41,671 bases of DNA, taken from NCBI GenBank assembly GCA_947382355.1, contig CANCYR010000028.1:1-41671 (forward strand). Reading direction: 5' to 3'. This document shows positions 1 through 7,888 of this stretch, one piece after another; within the stretch, counting starts at the first letter, position 1; the number at the start of each line of letters is the position of its first letter. Below the pieces are notes generated by a model, which saw nothing but the letters and a program-made list of their open reading frames with translations, did no database searches and was not told the DNA's origin. This DNA comes from an uncultured Lachnospiraceae bacterium. Lineage in GTDB: Bacteria; Bacillota; Clostridia; Lachnospirales; Lachnospiraceae. Both the position numbers and the translations under genes were made by a program.

Positions 1-14
1 ATAACAAAAAGAAT

Positions 15-51
15 CCCGTAATTATGCGGGTTTTGGCGTTTCGCAAACGCC
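15..51 (+). terminator. Tandem hairpins, probable terminator of the upstream gene
   Basis: Two short hairpins follow each other: CCCG (15-18) with CGGG (27-30) followed by TTTT, then GGCGTTT (35-41) pairing perfectly with AAACGCC (45-51) around a CGC loop. The first fits a weak rho-independent terminator for a gene lying left of the window; the second lies in the folA leader. The upstream gene is not visible. Confidence 0.5.
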
Positions 52-81
52 TATAAAAACAGAGAAAGAGTGAGGTAAACA

Positions 82-570
82 ATGCGCGTAATTGTAAATA
101 CAGACAATAACTGGGGAATCGGATTGAAAAATAAACTGCTTGTGCGGATTCCCAATGACATGAAATTTTTTCGCTCTCAGACTATTGGAAAAGTAATCGT
201 GATGGGACGGAACACTTTGGAGAGCTTTCCCCAGTCACAGCCCCTTGCGGGGCGCACCAATATCGTCCTTACCACTGACCCGGATTATAAGGTAAAGGAT
301 GCCGTTATTCTTCATTCCATGGAGGAGCTGTTTGAAGAATTAAAGAAATACAATGACGATGATGTATATGTGGTTGGAGGGGAAAGCATTTACCGTCAGC
401 TTCTTCCTTATTGTAATAAAGCATATGTGACAAAAGTGAACCACAGCTATGAAGCGGATGCATATTTCCCCAATCTGGATGAGCTGCCGGAATGGAGGCA
501 GACAGGAGAAAGCGAGGAGCAGACATATTTCGATTCAGAGTATGTATTTGCCACCTATGAACGGCAATGA
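82..570 (+). CDS. folA: Dihydrofolate reductase
   Basis: Cytosolic enzyme reducing dihydrofolate to tetrahydrofolate with NADPH, feeding thymidylate, purine and methionine synthesis. The 162-residue length is typical of the bacterial chromosomal family. Visible family motifs are NWGIG near the N-terminus (substrate/cofactor loop), MGRNTLESFP (NADPH-binding helix) and VGGESIYRQLLP (the conserved GG-x-x-IY segment). The ATG at 82 is preceded by a GAGG ribosome binding site at 72-75. In many Firmicutes folA follows thyA, which could be the gene left of the window, but that is not seen here. A long palindromic element begins 10 bases after the stop and separates it from ilvE. The function is clear from the motifs. 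Confidence 0.95.
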   Translation: MRVIVNTDNNWGIGLKNKLLVRIPNDMKFFRSQTIGKVIVMGRNTLESFPQSQPLAGRTNIVLTTDPDYKVKDAVILHSMEELFEELKKYNDDDVYVVGGESIYRQLLPYCNKAYVTKVNHSYEADAYFPNLDELPEWRQTGESEEQTYFDSEYVFATYERQ

Positions 571-580
571 TAAAAAGCGG

Positions 581-775
581 CAGTTCAGCCGGCATCTTTC
601 CCGGCAGGCACCGGAATGAGCTTCCCCCGGAGAATGATTTCTACGTCGTCACGCTCTCGCTCTGATAAAAACGCAGCAGTGCTAAGCGCTGGCGTTTTTA
701 TAAGGACTCCTTTAAAAATCATTCTCCGGGGGAAGCTCATTCCGGTGCCTGCCGGGAAAGATGCCGGTTGAACTG
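581..775. repeat. Long palindromic intergenic element, copy 1
   Basis: The left arm 581-640 and right arm 716-775 are reverse complements at 59 of 60 positions by hand alignment. Between them is a core of about 75 bases carrying a smaller inverted repeat (ATAAAAACGC / GCGTTTTTAT). The core, from TTTCTACGTCG to the CTCCTTTA stretch, recurs almost unchanged in a second element at 36993-37211, but the arms of the two elements are different sequences. It contains no ORF. As RNA it would fold into one very long hairpin after folA and may end or stabilise that transcript. It looks like a non-autonomous mobile (MITE-like) or REP-like element; the family is not known to me. Confidence 0.8.
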
Positions 776-797
776 AAAATATTTCTTCCCATCAAAG

Positions 798-826
798 TTG
801 AAATACAATGGAAACAGTGGTATAAT
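798..826 (+). promoter_or_regulatory. Sigma-A type promoter of ilvE
   Basis: TTGAAA (798-803) and a consensus TATAAT (821-826) are separated by 17 bases, about 55 bases upstream of the ilvE start. No T-box or leader terminator lies between it and the gene. Confidence 0.8.
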
Positions 827-880
827 ACAGTGCAATGGGGCAGGGACAAGCTGCTAACTTAGACAGAGGAGTGACAGAGA

Positions 881-1909
881 ATGGAAAAGAAAAACATTGA
901 TTGGGAAAATCTTGGTTTTGGTTACATAGAAACGGAAAAAAGATATGTTTCCAATTTTAAAGACGGCGCATGGGATGAAGGTATGCTTACGGCGGAGGCC
1001 AATGTGGTCATGAGTGAGTGTGCCTGTGTATTGCAATATGCCCAGACGATTTTTGAAGGTATGAAAGCATATACCACGGAAAAAGGGCAGATTGTAATTT
1101 TTAGACCGGATTTGAATGCAAAACGTATGGCGGATTCTGCTAAAAGATTGGAAATGCCGGTATTTCCCGAAGAACGTTTCGTGGATGCGGTAGTAAAAGT
1201 GGTGGAAGCCAATAAAGCATATGTTCCTCCTTATGGTTCAGGAGCGACTTTATATCTTCGTCCCTTTATGTTTGGAAGCAATGCGGTTATTGGCGTAAAG
1301 CCGGCGGATGAATATCAGTTCAGAGTGTTTGCCACGCCGGTAGGACCTTATTTTAAAGGCGGTGTAAAGCCTTTGACCATCTGTGTCAGTGACTTTGACA
1401 GGGCAGCCCCTCATGGAACCGGCAATATCAAGGCAGGGCTGAATTATGCCATGAGCCTTCATGCCATCGTAACGGCTCATAAAAACGGATATGATGAAAA
1501 TATGTACTTGGATGCGGCTACCCGCACAAAGGTAGAGGAAACAGGAGGTGCCAATTTCCTGTTTGTTACAAAGGATGGAAAAGTAGTCACTCCTAAATCA
1601 GACAGCATTCTTCCCTCCATTACCCGCCGTTCTTTAATGGCAGTTGCAAAGGATTACCTTGGGCTGGAAGTGGAAGAAAGAGAAGTATATTTTGATGAAA
1701 TAAAAGATTTTGCGGAATGCGGTCTCTGCGGTACGGCGGCGGTGATTTCACCGGTTGGAAAGATTGTGGACCATGGAAAGGAAATCTGCCTCCCAAGCGG
1801 AATGAATCAGATGGGTGAAATTACAAAGAAACTGTACGATACACTGACAGGTATCCAGATGGGACGCATTGAAGCGCCGGATGGATGGATTAAGGTAGTG
1901 GAAGCATAA
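881..1909 (+). CDS. ilvE: Branched-chain amino acid aminotransferase
   Basis: PLP enzyme interconverting leucine, isoleucine and valine with their 2-keto acids using glutamate/2-oxoglutarate, the last step of branched-chain amino acid synthesis. The 342-residue protein has the fold-type IV class of group II BCATs: FEGMKAY near residue 60, the PLP lysine in GTGNIKAGLNYA (K184 by codon count), and the GGANFLFV and CGTAAVISPVG segments that bind the cofactor phosphate. The start at 881 follows AGAGGAG with suitable spacing. It has its own consensus promoter and a terminator, so it is monocistronic. It is separated from folA by the palindromic element. D-amino acid aminotransferase is the related alternative, but length and motifs favour BCAT. 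Confidence 0.95.
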   Translation: MEKKNIDWENLGFGYIETEKRYVSNFKDGAWDEGMLTAEANVVMSECACVLQYAQTIFEGMKAYTTEKGQIVIFRPDLNAKRMADSAKRLEMPVFPEERFVDAVVKVVEANKAYVPPYGSGATLYLRPFMFGSNAVIGVKPADEYQFRVFATPVGPYFKGGVKPLTICVSDFDRAAPHGTGNIKAGLNYAMSLHAIVTAHKNGYDENMYLDAATRTKVEETGGANFLFVTKDGKVVTPKSDSILPSITRRSLMAVAKDYLGLEVEEREVYFDEIKDFAECGLCGTAAVISPVGKIVDHGKEICLPSGMNQMGEITKKLYDTLTGIQMGRIEAPDGWIKVVEA

Positions 1910-1937
1910 CTTTACAATATTAAAAAGAGAAGGTTGA

Positions 1938-1985
1938 AAGAGCTGTGGAAAGATATTTTAAATTTTTCACAGCTTTTTTTAAAAA
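1938..1985 (+). terminator. Rho-independent terminator of ilvE
   Basis: AGCTGTG (1941-1947) pairs with CACAGCT (1968-1974), flanked by A-rich and T-rich tracts, followed by a run of T. It closes the ilvE unit just before the next promoter. Confidence 0.85.
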
Positions 1986-1989
1986 TCTA

Positions 1990-2044
1990 TTGACAATTTC
2001 TGAAAATAACGTATTATTGTATTAAGCTATTGATACAATAATAC
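1990..2044 (+). promoter_or_regulatory. Promoter with large operator dyad for the YtrA-like operon
   Basis: TTGACA (1990-1995) is followed 16-17 bases on by a TATTAT/ATTATT -10 region (about 2012-2018). A perfect 12-bp inverted repeat, GTATTATTGTAT at 2011-2022 and its reverse complement at 2033-2044, overlaps the -10 and the likely transcription start. The geometry fits a repressor dimer blocking the promoter, and the next gene encodes a GntR/YtrA repressor, so autoregulation is the simplest reading. Confidence 0.8.
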
Positions 2045-2060
2045 GGAAAGGAGAAATTGT

Positions 2061-2432
2061 ATGGCATGGAATTTGGAAAATGACAGACCTATTTATGCTC
2101 AGATTGTAGAAAGAATTCAGTTACAGATTGTATCCGGCATGTATAAGGCAGGGGATAAATTGCCAAGTGTAAGAGAACTGGCTGCAATTGCAGGGGTAAA
2201 TCCCAATACGATGCAGAAAGCATTCGGAGAACTGGAAAGAAGCGGACTGATTATTACGCAGCGCACAAGCGGAAGAATTGTAACGGAGAATGAAGAAATG
2301 ATTGATGAGGTTAAAAGACAACTGGCACAGGAACAGATAGAGAAGTTCATGGAAAAAATGAGTGAATTAGGTTTTGGGAAGAAGGAAATCATAGAGTTTT
2401 TAGAAAAAAGTAATCAGGAGGGACATAAATGA
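2061..2432 (+). CDS. GntR family (YtrA subfamily) transcriptional repressor
   Basis: DNA-binding regulator of 123 residues. An N-terminal winged helix-turn-helix (about residues 8-75) shows the family pattern RPIYAQIVERIQ, GDKLPSVRELAAIAGVNP and TMQKAFGELERSGLI. The short helical tail (about 80-120) fits the small YtrA-type dimerisation region rather than a large ligand-binding domain. Its stop overlaps the start of the ABC ATPase by four bases, the usual YtrA operon layout. It probably binds the 34-base dyad at 2011-2044 and represses its own operon; in characterised relatives induction follows cell-envelope antibiotics. The inducer here is unknown. Confidence 0.9.
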   Translation: MAWNLENDRPIYAQIVERIQLQIVSGMYKAGDKLPSVRELAAIAGVNPNTMQKAFGELERSGLIITQRTSGRIVTENEEMIDEVKRQLAQEQIEKFMEKMSELGFGKKEIIEFLEKSNQEGHK

Positions 2433-3130
2433 GTTCATTAGTGGAATGCAGAAATGTAACAAAATGCTACGTGAATGGAAGACCGGCAGTCTATAATTTA
2501 AACCTTACTCTGGAAAAGGGGCATATTATCGGTCTGCTGGGACCTAATGGAAGTGGCAAGACTACATTGATTAAAATGATAAACGGATTGCTAAGACCTT
2601 CAAATGGAGAGGTTTTGATAAACGGAATACTTCCGGGTCCGGAAACAAAGGCAAGGATATCCTATCTGCCGGAAAGGACCTATCTGGAAGCTCAAAGAAC
2701 AGTAAAGGATATTGTGGAGTTTTTCGGAGATTTTTACGAGGACTTTAGAAAAGACAGGGCATATGCCATGTTGGAGGCCCTTCACATAGAATCGGATGCC
2801 AGATTGAAAAACCTGTCAAAGGGAACAAAAGAAAAGGTTCAGCTTATTCTGGTTATGAGCCGGGATGCGGAACTGTATATTCTGGATGAGCCCATTGCAG
2901 GAGTGGACCCGGCAGCAAGGGATTATATTTTAAGGACTATAATAGCTAATTTCAATCCGGCAGCTACCTTGTTGATATGCACCCACCTGATTTCCGATAT
3001 CGAGAGCATTCTGGACGAAGTAGTATTTATCAGGGACGGTCAGATTACTTTAAAGACTACAGTGGAAAACATTCGGGAACAGCAGGGAAAAAGCGTGGAT
3101 CAGTATTTCAGGGAGGTGTTCGCATGTTAA
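2429..3130 (+). CDS. ABC transporter ATP-binding protein (YtrB-like)
   Basis: ATPase subunit of 233 residues. It has Walker A GPNGSGKT (about residues 38-45), the signature region read as LSKGTKEK in place of canonical LSGGQ, Walker B LYILDEP, and the H-loop in CTHLISD. This atypical signature is common in the CcmA/YtrB-type exporters paired with a GntR regulator. It is translationally coupled to the regulator (ATGA overlap) and to the membrane partner, which starts inside its last codons. The substrate is unknown; the regulator type suggests a role in envelope stress or export rather than nutrient uptake. Confidence 0.9.
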   Translation: MSSLVECRNVTKCYVNGRPAVYNLNLTLEKGHIIGLLGPNGSGKTTLIKMINGLLRPSNGEVLINGILPGPETKARISYLPERTYLEAQRTVKDIVEFFGDFYEDFRKDRAYAMLEALHIESDARLKNLSKGTKEKVQLILVMSRDAELYILDEPIAGVDPAARDYILRTIIANFNPAATLLICTHLISDIESILDEVVFIRDGQITLKTTVENIREQQGKSVDQYFREVFAC

Positions 3131-3933
3131 AAAAATTATTTGTACATGAGTGGAAGGACAGTTGGAAGCTTGTAACCCTGTTTAATGTGATTGTGCTGGT
3201 ATTTACCTTAATAGGCATAGTTGCCCTTTCTAATGGCAACTGGGTTGATGCAATGGAGAAAAATGCATGGTATGCAACCATTTATGTGAGCTATTTTATG
3301 TTGTATTACTTTGCAATTCTGGCTTTGGGAGTTGCCACAACTTTTTATTTTTTGATTCGGTTTTATAAAAATCTGTATACAGACCAGGGATATTTAATGC
3401 ATACTCTTCCGGTTACGTCCCATCAGTTGATTTTATCCAAAGCATTTGTTATGTATATCTGGCAGGTAATCAGCGGATGCGTAATGTTCGTATCGATTCT
3501 GCTGCTGGCAAACAGCCTTGTTTGGGGAATGGAAAATATAAATATCTTTAAAGCGCTGATGGAAATTGATTTTGGAGATATACGTTTAAATTTTATAGAC
3601 GTGCTTGATATTATTGTTGTAGTTCTTATAGTGATAGGATGTCAGATTTTTTCCATAATGTTTGGTTATCTGGCAATCAGTCTGGGTCAATTATCCAAAA
3701 ATCATAAGTTAATCTCTTCTATAGGTATTTACATGGGAATGCAGATTGTGCTGCAGATGGTTTTCAGCTTTTTCCAGATAGGCTTCAATCTGACAATGGT
3801 GAATGTGGACAGTCCGTCGGAAGGATTGGTATTTGCCATATTGTGCCTGATTGCTATTGTGGTTTTTGCGGCAGACGCAGGAATGTATGCAGGAAGCAAC
3901 TATATTATGAAAAATAAATTGAATTTGGAGTAG
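3124..3933 (+). CDS. ABC transporter membrane subunit, six-helix type
   Basis: Integral membrane protein of 269 residues. The ATG at 3124 is chosen because GGGAGG lies just upstream and the protein then begins MLKKLFVHEWKDSWKL, typical of ABC-2-like permeases; an in-frame extension to 2977 would lie inside the ATPase gene. Hydrophobic stretches suggest about six transmembrane helices, for example VTLFNVIVLVFTLIGIVAL near the N-terminus and LVFAILCLIAIVVFAADA near the C-terminus. It overlaps the ATPase gene by seven bases and presumably forms the channel of the same exporter. A strong terminator follows at 3971-4010. The substrate cannot be read from the sequence. Confidence 0.85.
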   Translation: MLKKLFVHEWKDSWKLVTLFNVIVLVFTLIGIVALSNGNWVDAMEKNAWYATIYVSYFMLYYFAILALGVATTFYFLIRFYKNLYTDQGYLMHTLPVTSHQLILSKAFVMYIWQVISGCVMFVSILLLANSLVWGMENINIFKALMEIDFGDIRLNFIDVLDIIVVVLIVIGCQIFSIMFGYLAISLGQLSKNHKLISSIGIYMGMQIVLQMVFSFFQIGFNLTMVNVDSPSEGLVFAILCLIAIVVFAADAGMYAGSNYIMKNKLNLE

Positions 3934-3970
3934 GCACTGCCCTTTGGCAGAAACTATTCACAAGCAGAAA

Positions 3971-4010
3971 AGCCTTTGCATAGAATAAAGAAAAATGCAA
4001 AGGTTTTTTT
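3971..4010 (+). terminator. Terminator that overlaps the ribosome binding site of the next gene
   Basis: CCTTTGCAT (3973-3981) pairs perfectly with ATGCAAAGG (3995-4003), followed by seven T (4004-4010). The next coding start, ATG 4011, begins directly after the T run, and its only Shine-Dalgarno-like sequence, AAAGG, is the 3' side of this stem. Confidence 0.85.
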
Positions 4011-5297
4011 ATGGAAAAAAAGATAAAAGTGGAACAGGCACAGGTGGAGGAAGGACAGCTTGAAAGCCCCAATTACGGAATGCTTGCGATTAGCGTCATT
4101 AGCGGAATCGGATTGATTCCTGTACAAAATGCCCATATAAAAATTACCGTTACAGGGCAGCCGGAGCTGGAAGTAGGGGAATTCACCACCAATGAAAGCG
4201 GTCAGACAGATAACATTGAACTGCCGGCGCCGCCTATTGAACTAAGCCTGGAACCGGGGGAGATTCAGCCTTATGCGGAATACGATCTGGAAGTGTCGGC
4301 AGACGGGTATGAGGATGTTTCCGTTTCGGGGACGGAAGTGTTAGCGGATACCATTGCCCTGCAGAATATAAGGATGAATCCTGTAGCGGACCCGGGAGAG
4401 GTAAAGAATTTGGTAGTCATTCCTGATCATACCCTATATGGGGATTATCCCCCGAAAATTCCGGAGGATGAAATAAAGCCTATGGATGAATCGGGGGAAA
4501 TCGTACTTAGCAGAGTGGTGATTCCGGAATATGTAGTAGTGCATGATGGAGTGCCGTCAGATTCCAGCGCCCCCAATTATTATGTAAGATATAAAGACTA
4601 TATAAAAAATGTGGTTTCATCGGAAATTTATGCCACATGGACAGAGGCTGCCATTTATGCCAATACACTTTGTATTTTGTCTTTTACTTTAAACCGGGTG
4701 TATACGGAGTGGTATCGGAATCAGGGGTATGATTTTACAATCACTTCCTCTACGGCATATGACCAGAAGTGGATTTATGGCAGGAATATATATGAAAATG
4801 TAGACCGGATAGTGGACTCCATATTTAATAATTATTTATCCAGACCGGGAGTCAGACAGCCTATTTTCACTTCCTACTGTGACGGAAGAAGGGTGACCTG
4901 CGACGGGCTTTCCCAGTGGGGCTCCAATTATCTGGGGGATGAGGGATACTCTGCCATTGAGATTATCCGTTACTATTTTGGAAATGATATGTATATTAAC
5001 AGCACAGAGGCAATATCAGGAGTGCCCTCCTCATGGCCGGGATATGTGCTGACCATTGGTTCCTCCGGCAGCAAGGTACAGCAGATGCAGGAACAGTTAA
5101 ACCGCATAGGGCAGAATTATCCTGCCATACCGAGAATTGCAGCGGACGGCATTTACGGCAATGCAACAGCAGAGGCCGTAAGGAAATTCCAGCAGATTTT
5201 TAAACTGCCTCAGACGGGTGATGTGGACTATTCTACATGGTATGAGATATCGGAGATTTTTGTGGGAGTAACCCGTATTGCGGAGCCGGGAACTTAA
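4011..5297 (+). CDS. SpoIID/LytB-like protein with C-terminal peptidoglycan-binding domain
   Basis: Protein of 428 residues. Residues about 22-125 resemble a beta-rich carboxypeptidase-regulatory-like domain. Residues about 190-330 resemble SpoIID/LytB: NVVSSEIYATW places a glutamate (E205) where SpoIID has its catalytic Glu, and GLSQWGSNYLGDEGYS-x-x-EI resembles the family's C-terminal motif. Residues about 345-415 are a PG_binding_1 domain (GSSGSKVQQMQEQLN, ADGIYGNATAEAVRKFQ). SpoIID is a sporulation-associated peptidoglycan lytic enzyme. No signal peptide or transmembrane segment is visible, which is odd for a wall enzyme. The ATG is the first in frame (a TAG lies at 3981-3983) and is jammed against a terminator, so expression is probably weak or conditional. 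Domain calls are by eye. Confidence 0.7.
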   Translation: MEKKIKVEQAQVEEGQLESPNYGMLAISVISGIGLIPVQNAHIKITVTGQPELEVGEFTTNESGQTDNIELPAPPIELSLEPGEIQPYAEYDLEVSADGYEDVSVSGTEVLADTIALQNIRMNPVADPGEVKNLVVIPDHTLYGDYPPKIPEDEIKPMDESGEIVLSRVVIPEYVVVHDGVPSDSSAPNYYVRYKDYIKNVVSSEIYATWTEAAIYANTLCILSFTLNRVYTEWYRNQGYDFTITSSTAYDQKWIYGRNIYENVDRIVDSIFNNYLSRPGVRQPIFTSYCDGRRVTCDGLSQWGSNYLGDEGYSAIEIIRYYFGNDMYINSTEAISGVPSSWPGYVLTIGSSGSKVQQMQEQLNRIGQNYPAIPRIAADGIYGNATAEAVRKFQQIFKLPQTGDVDYSTWYEISEIFVGVTRIAEPGT

Positions 5298-5321
5298 AAA
5301 GAGTTAAAGGATGTTTTGGTA

Positions 5322-5381
5322 AAGAGCTTTTGGGGAGTAAAATGCCGGTATTTTTATGCCTCTTCCCAAAAGCTTTTTTAT
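5322..5381 (+). terminator. Rho-independent terminator
   Basis: AGCTTTTGGG (5325-5334) pairs with CCCAAAAGCT (5365-5374) and is followed by a T run. It ends the SpoIID-like gene; the loop is long (30 bases) and contains minor further pairing. Confidence 0.8.
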
Positions 5382-5467
5382 ATGCCATAGTCTTTTTTTC
5401 AGGAAATAAACATGATAAAATGTTATGTGCAAATCAGAAAAAATATATACAAAAGCGAGGAAAACTT

Positions 5468-7888
5468 ATGCTGCCCTTTAAGAAAAACATGCAATTATCC
5501 CTATTTGAATATTTTGTCTGCATACTGATTCATATTATTTATGGCTTTTATGCAAATGGCTTGGACATGGCATGGTTTTTATGTCTTGCCTTTGTACCCT
5601 TTCTCTTTTCCTGCCTTGTTTTTGCGGCATCTGATAGAGAACATCTGGTTATCAGAGGGTTTTATATTTCGGTGATTTTTTCAAGCTGTTTCCTTGGCTA
5701 TTATATGGGAACGGTCAGCATGCTTATTCTGATATTTATGGCAACAGCAGTTCTGATATCCATGTTCATTATTCCGGCTCTTCTGATAGAGTATATTTCT
5801 GTCACGGTATGTATTTTACTGGCAATCCCCCTTAGCTTACAGGATATGGTAAAGAATATAATGCCGATTCCGTTGTATTTTCTTTATTTTGCCATGTACA
5901 TAATCGGAAACATCAGCCTTCTCATGCTTGTAAAGGGAAGTGAAGAGTACAGAAGAGTCATGGAAGAAAAGACGGAAGAGGCAGCCCGTGCAGTTGAGGT
6001 GAAATCCAACTTTCTTGCCAATATGTCCCATGAAATCAGAACGCCAATGAATGCCATTATCGGCATGGCGGAAATGGCAATTCGGGGAAACATGCCAAAG
6101 GAAGAAAAAGAATATTTGTACCAGATTAGAACATCGGGCAACAGTCTGCTTTCCATTATCAATGATATTTTGGATTTTTCCAAAATGGAATCCGGCAAGC
6201 TGGAGCTGGTGGAAACGGATTATGAGATTATGTCTTTAGTAAATGATGTGGCCAATATTATGAATGCCCGTATTGGCAATAAGGATCTGGAATTGATTTT
6301 AGAAGTGGACCCGGGCATTCCCTGCAAGCTTTTTGGGGATGATTTGCGTTTGAAGCAGGTGATTTTAAATCTTATGGGAAATGCGGTGAAATTTACAAGA
6401 GAAGGCGCAGTGACACTTGGAATCAATTATTATAGGACAAGTGAGGGAATTGATTTGTATGTCAGCGTAAAGGACACGGGAATTGGCATACGGAAAGAGG
6501 ATATAGAGAAGCTTTTTGATTCCTTCCAGCAGGTGGATACAAAAAGGAACAGAAGGATGGAGGGAAGCGGTCTTGGACTTGCCATTTCCAAACAGATGAT
6601 AGAATTGATGGGCGGACAGCTCATGGTAGAAAGCGAATATGAAAAAGGAAGCGAGTTTCATTTTATGGTGCCGCAAAAGGTGGCGGAGGATACGCCGTCT
6701 ATCTGGCTTAAGGAAAAAAAGCAGCTGAAGGTACTGGGATTTTTTTATAACAGTTATGTGAAAAACGCATTTTATAATCTGATGATTCAGATGGGGATAA
6801 ATTACAAAGAGTGTAATAGAATAGAGCAATTGATGAATCTATTGCCCAATCATTATGATTATGTATTCATCGAGCAGGAATGTTTTTCTGAAATGGTGCA
6901 GAAAATGCTGGAAAATACAAAAGAGACCGCCTGTATCCTCGTGAGCAATCTGCATTATATGACAGAAGAAAATACATGGTTTCAGGTATTGAAAAAACCT
7001 TTGTACTGTCTTTCGGTGGCGGCTGTTTTCAATCATGAAGAAATAGAAGAAAAGCTGCATCGGAGGAAGGAAACGGATATTCAGTTTGCAGCTCCGGAGG
7101 CAAGGGTGCTGATTGTGGATGACAATACGATAAATCTGAAGGTGACAAAAGGAATTCTGGAACCTTTCCAGATGGAAGTGGACGTGTGCACAAACGGCTG
7201 GGATGCCATAAGGTTAGCTAAAGCTAATAGATATGATTTGATTTTTATGGATCATATGATGCCCGAAATGGATGGGATTGAAGCTGCTCACAGAATTCGG
7301 AAATTAGAAGGAGAGTATTACAGGAAGCTGCCTATCATCGCGTTTACGGCAAATGTGGTAAACGGCGTGGATGAATTCTTTTTAAAGGAAGGACTGAATG
7401 ATTTCCTTGCGAAACCTTTGGAGATGGCTGAGATAAGCAAGAAACTGAAAAAATGGCTTCCGAAGGAAAAGCAGCTGTCCATGGAAGAGGCAGCTGCACT
7501 GGAGGAAAGTGAATTTGCTCAAAAGTCTTTACTGGACTGGGATTTGGAAATCAAGGGAATCGACAGCAGGGCAGCTATTGAAATGCTGGGAGATAAGGAG
7601 CTCTATCTGGAAACCTTATCGGATTATTATGATTCTATCGAGGAAAAATATGAGAAGCTGGCCCGATACGAGGCGGAGGAAAATCTAAAGGATTATACGG
7701 TTGAAGTGCATGGGCTGAAAGGAATATCCAGAATGATTGGCGCCTTTGAGCTTGGGGATATGGCAGAGCAGCTGGAGAAGTATGGAAAGCTTGGGGACAT
7801 TGGGGCAATACATAAAGAGAGTCCAAGGATGTTAGCATATTATAAAGAGCTTCAGCAAGTGCTGAAGCCCTATAAAATAGAAGCTTAG
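5468..7888 (+). CDS. Hybrid sensor histidine kinase/response regulator with HPt domain
   Basis: Membrane phosphorelay protein, 806 residues from the ATG at 5468 (AGG ribosome site at 5458-5460; a longer in-frame reading from 5330 would run through the preceding terminator). In order: about five to six transmembrane helices (1-155); HisKA with FLANMSHEIRTPMNAIIGMA (phosphorylated H188); HATPase with N-box NLMGNAVKF, DTGIGI and GSGLGLAI; a receiver-like segment of about 110 residues without the acidic pocket; a true receiver with VLIVDDNTINL, phospho-acceptor D595 in LIFMDHMMPEMDG and the FLAKPL lysine; and a C-terminal HPt with VHGLKG (H748). The complete relay ends in HPt, so a separate output regulator must exist. 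The signal is unknown. Its stop overlaps that of the convergent PLP gene. Confidence 0.92.
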   Translation: MLPFKKNMQLSLFEYFVCILIHIIYGFYANGLDMAWFLCLAFVPFLFSCLVFAASDREHLVIRGFYISVIFSSCFLGYYMGTVSMLILIFMATAVLISMFIIPALLIEYISVTVCILLAIPLSLQDMVKNIMPIPLYFLYFAMYIIGNISLLMLVKGSEEYRRVMEEKTEEAARAVEVKSNFLANMSHEIRTPMNAIIGMAEMAIRGNMPKEEKEYLYQIRTSGNSLLSIINDILDFSKMESGKLELVETDYEIMSLVNDVANIMNARIGNKDLELILEVDPGIPCKLFGDDLRLKQVILNLMGNAVKFTREGAVTLGINYYRTSEGIDLYVSVKDTGIGIRKEDIEKLFDSFQQVDTKRNRRMEGSGLGLAISKQMIELMGGQLMVESEYEKGSEFHFMVPQKVAEDTPSIWLKEKKQLKVLGFFYNSYVKNAFYNLMIQMGINYKECNRIEQLMNLLPNHYDYVFIEQECFSEMVQKMLENTKETACILVSNLHYMTEENTWFQVLKKPLYCLSVAAVFNHEEIEEKLHRRKETDIQFAAPEARVLIVDDNTINLKVTKGILEPFQMEVDVCTNGWDAIRLAKANRYDLIFMDHMMPEMDGIEAAHRIRKLEGEYYRKLPIIAFTANVVNGVDEFFLKEGLNDFLAKPLEMAEISKKLKKWLPKEKQLSMEEAAALEESEFAQKSLLDWDLEIKGIDSRAAIEMLGDKELYLETLSDYYDSIEEKYEKLARYEAEENLKDYTVEVHGLKGISRMIGAFELGDMAEQLEKYGKLGDIGAIHKESPRMLAYYKELQQVLKPYKIEA

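Noticed and set aside
2977-3123. N-terminal extension of the ABC membrane subunit
   Set aside because: It overlaps the ATPase gene by 150 bases; the ATG at 3124 has a strong ribosome site and gives a normal permease N-terminus.
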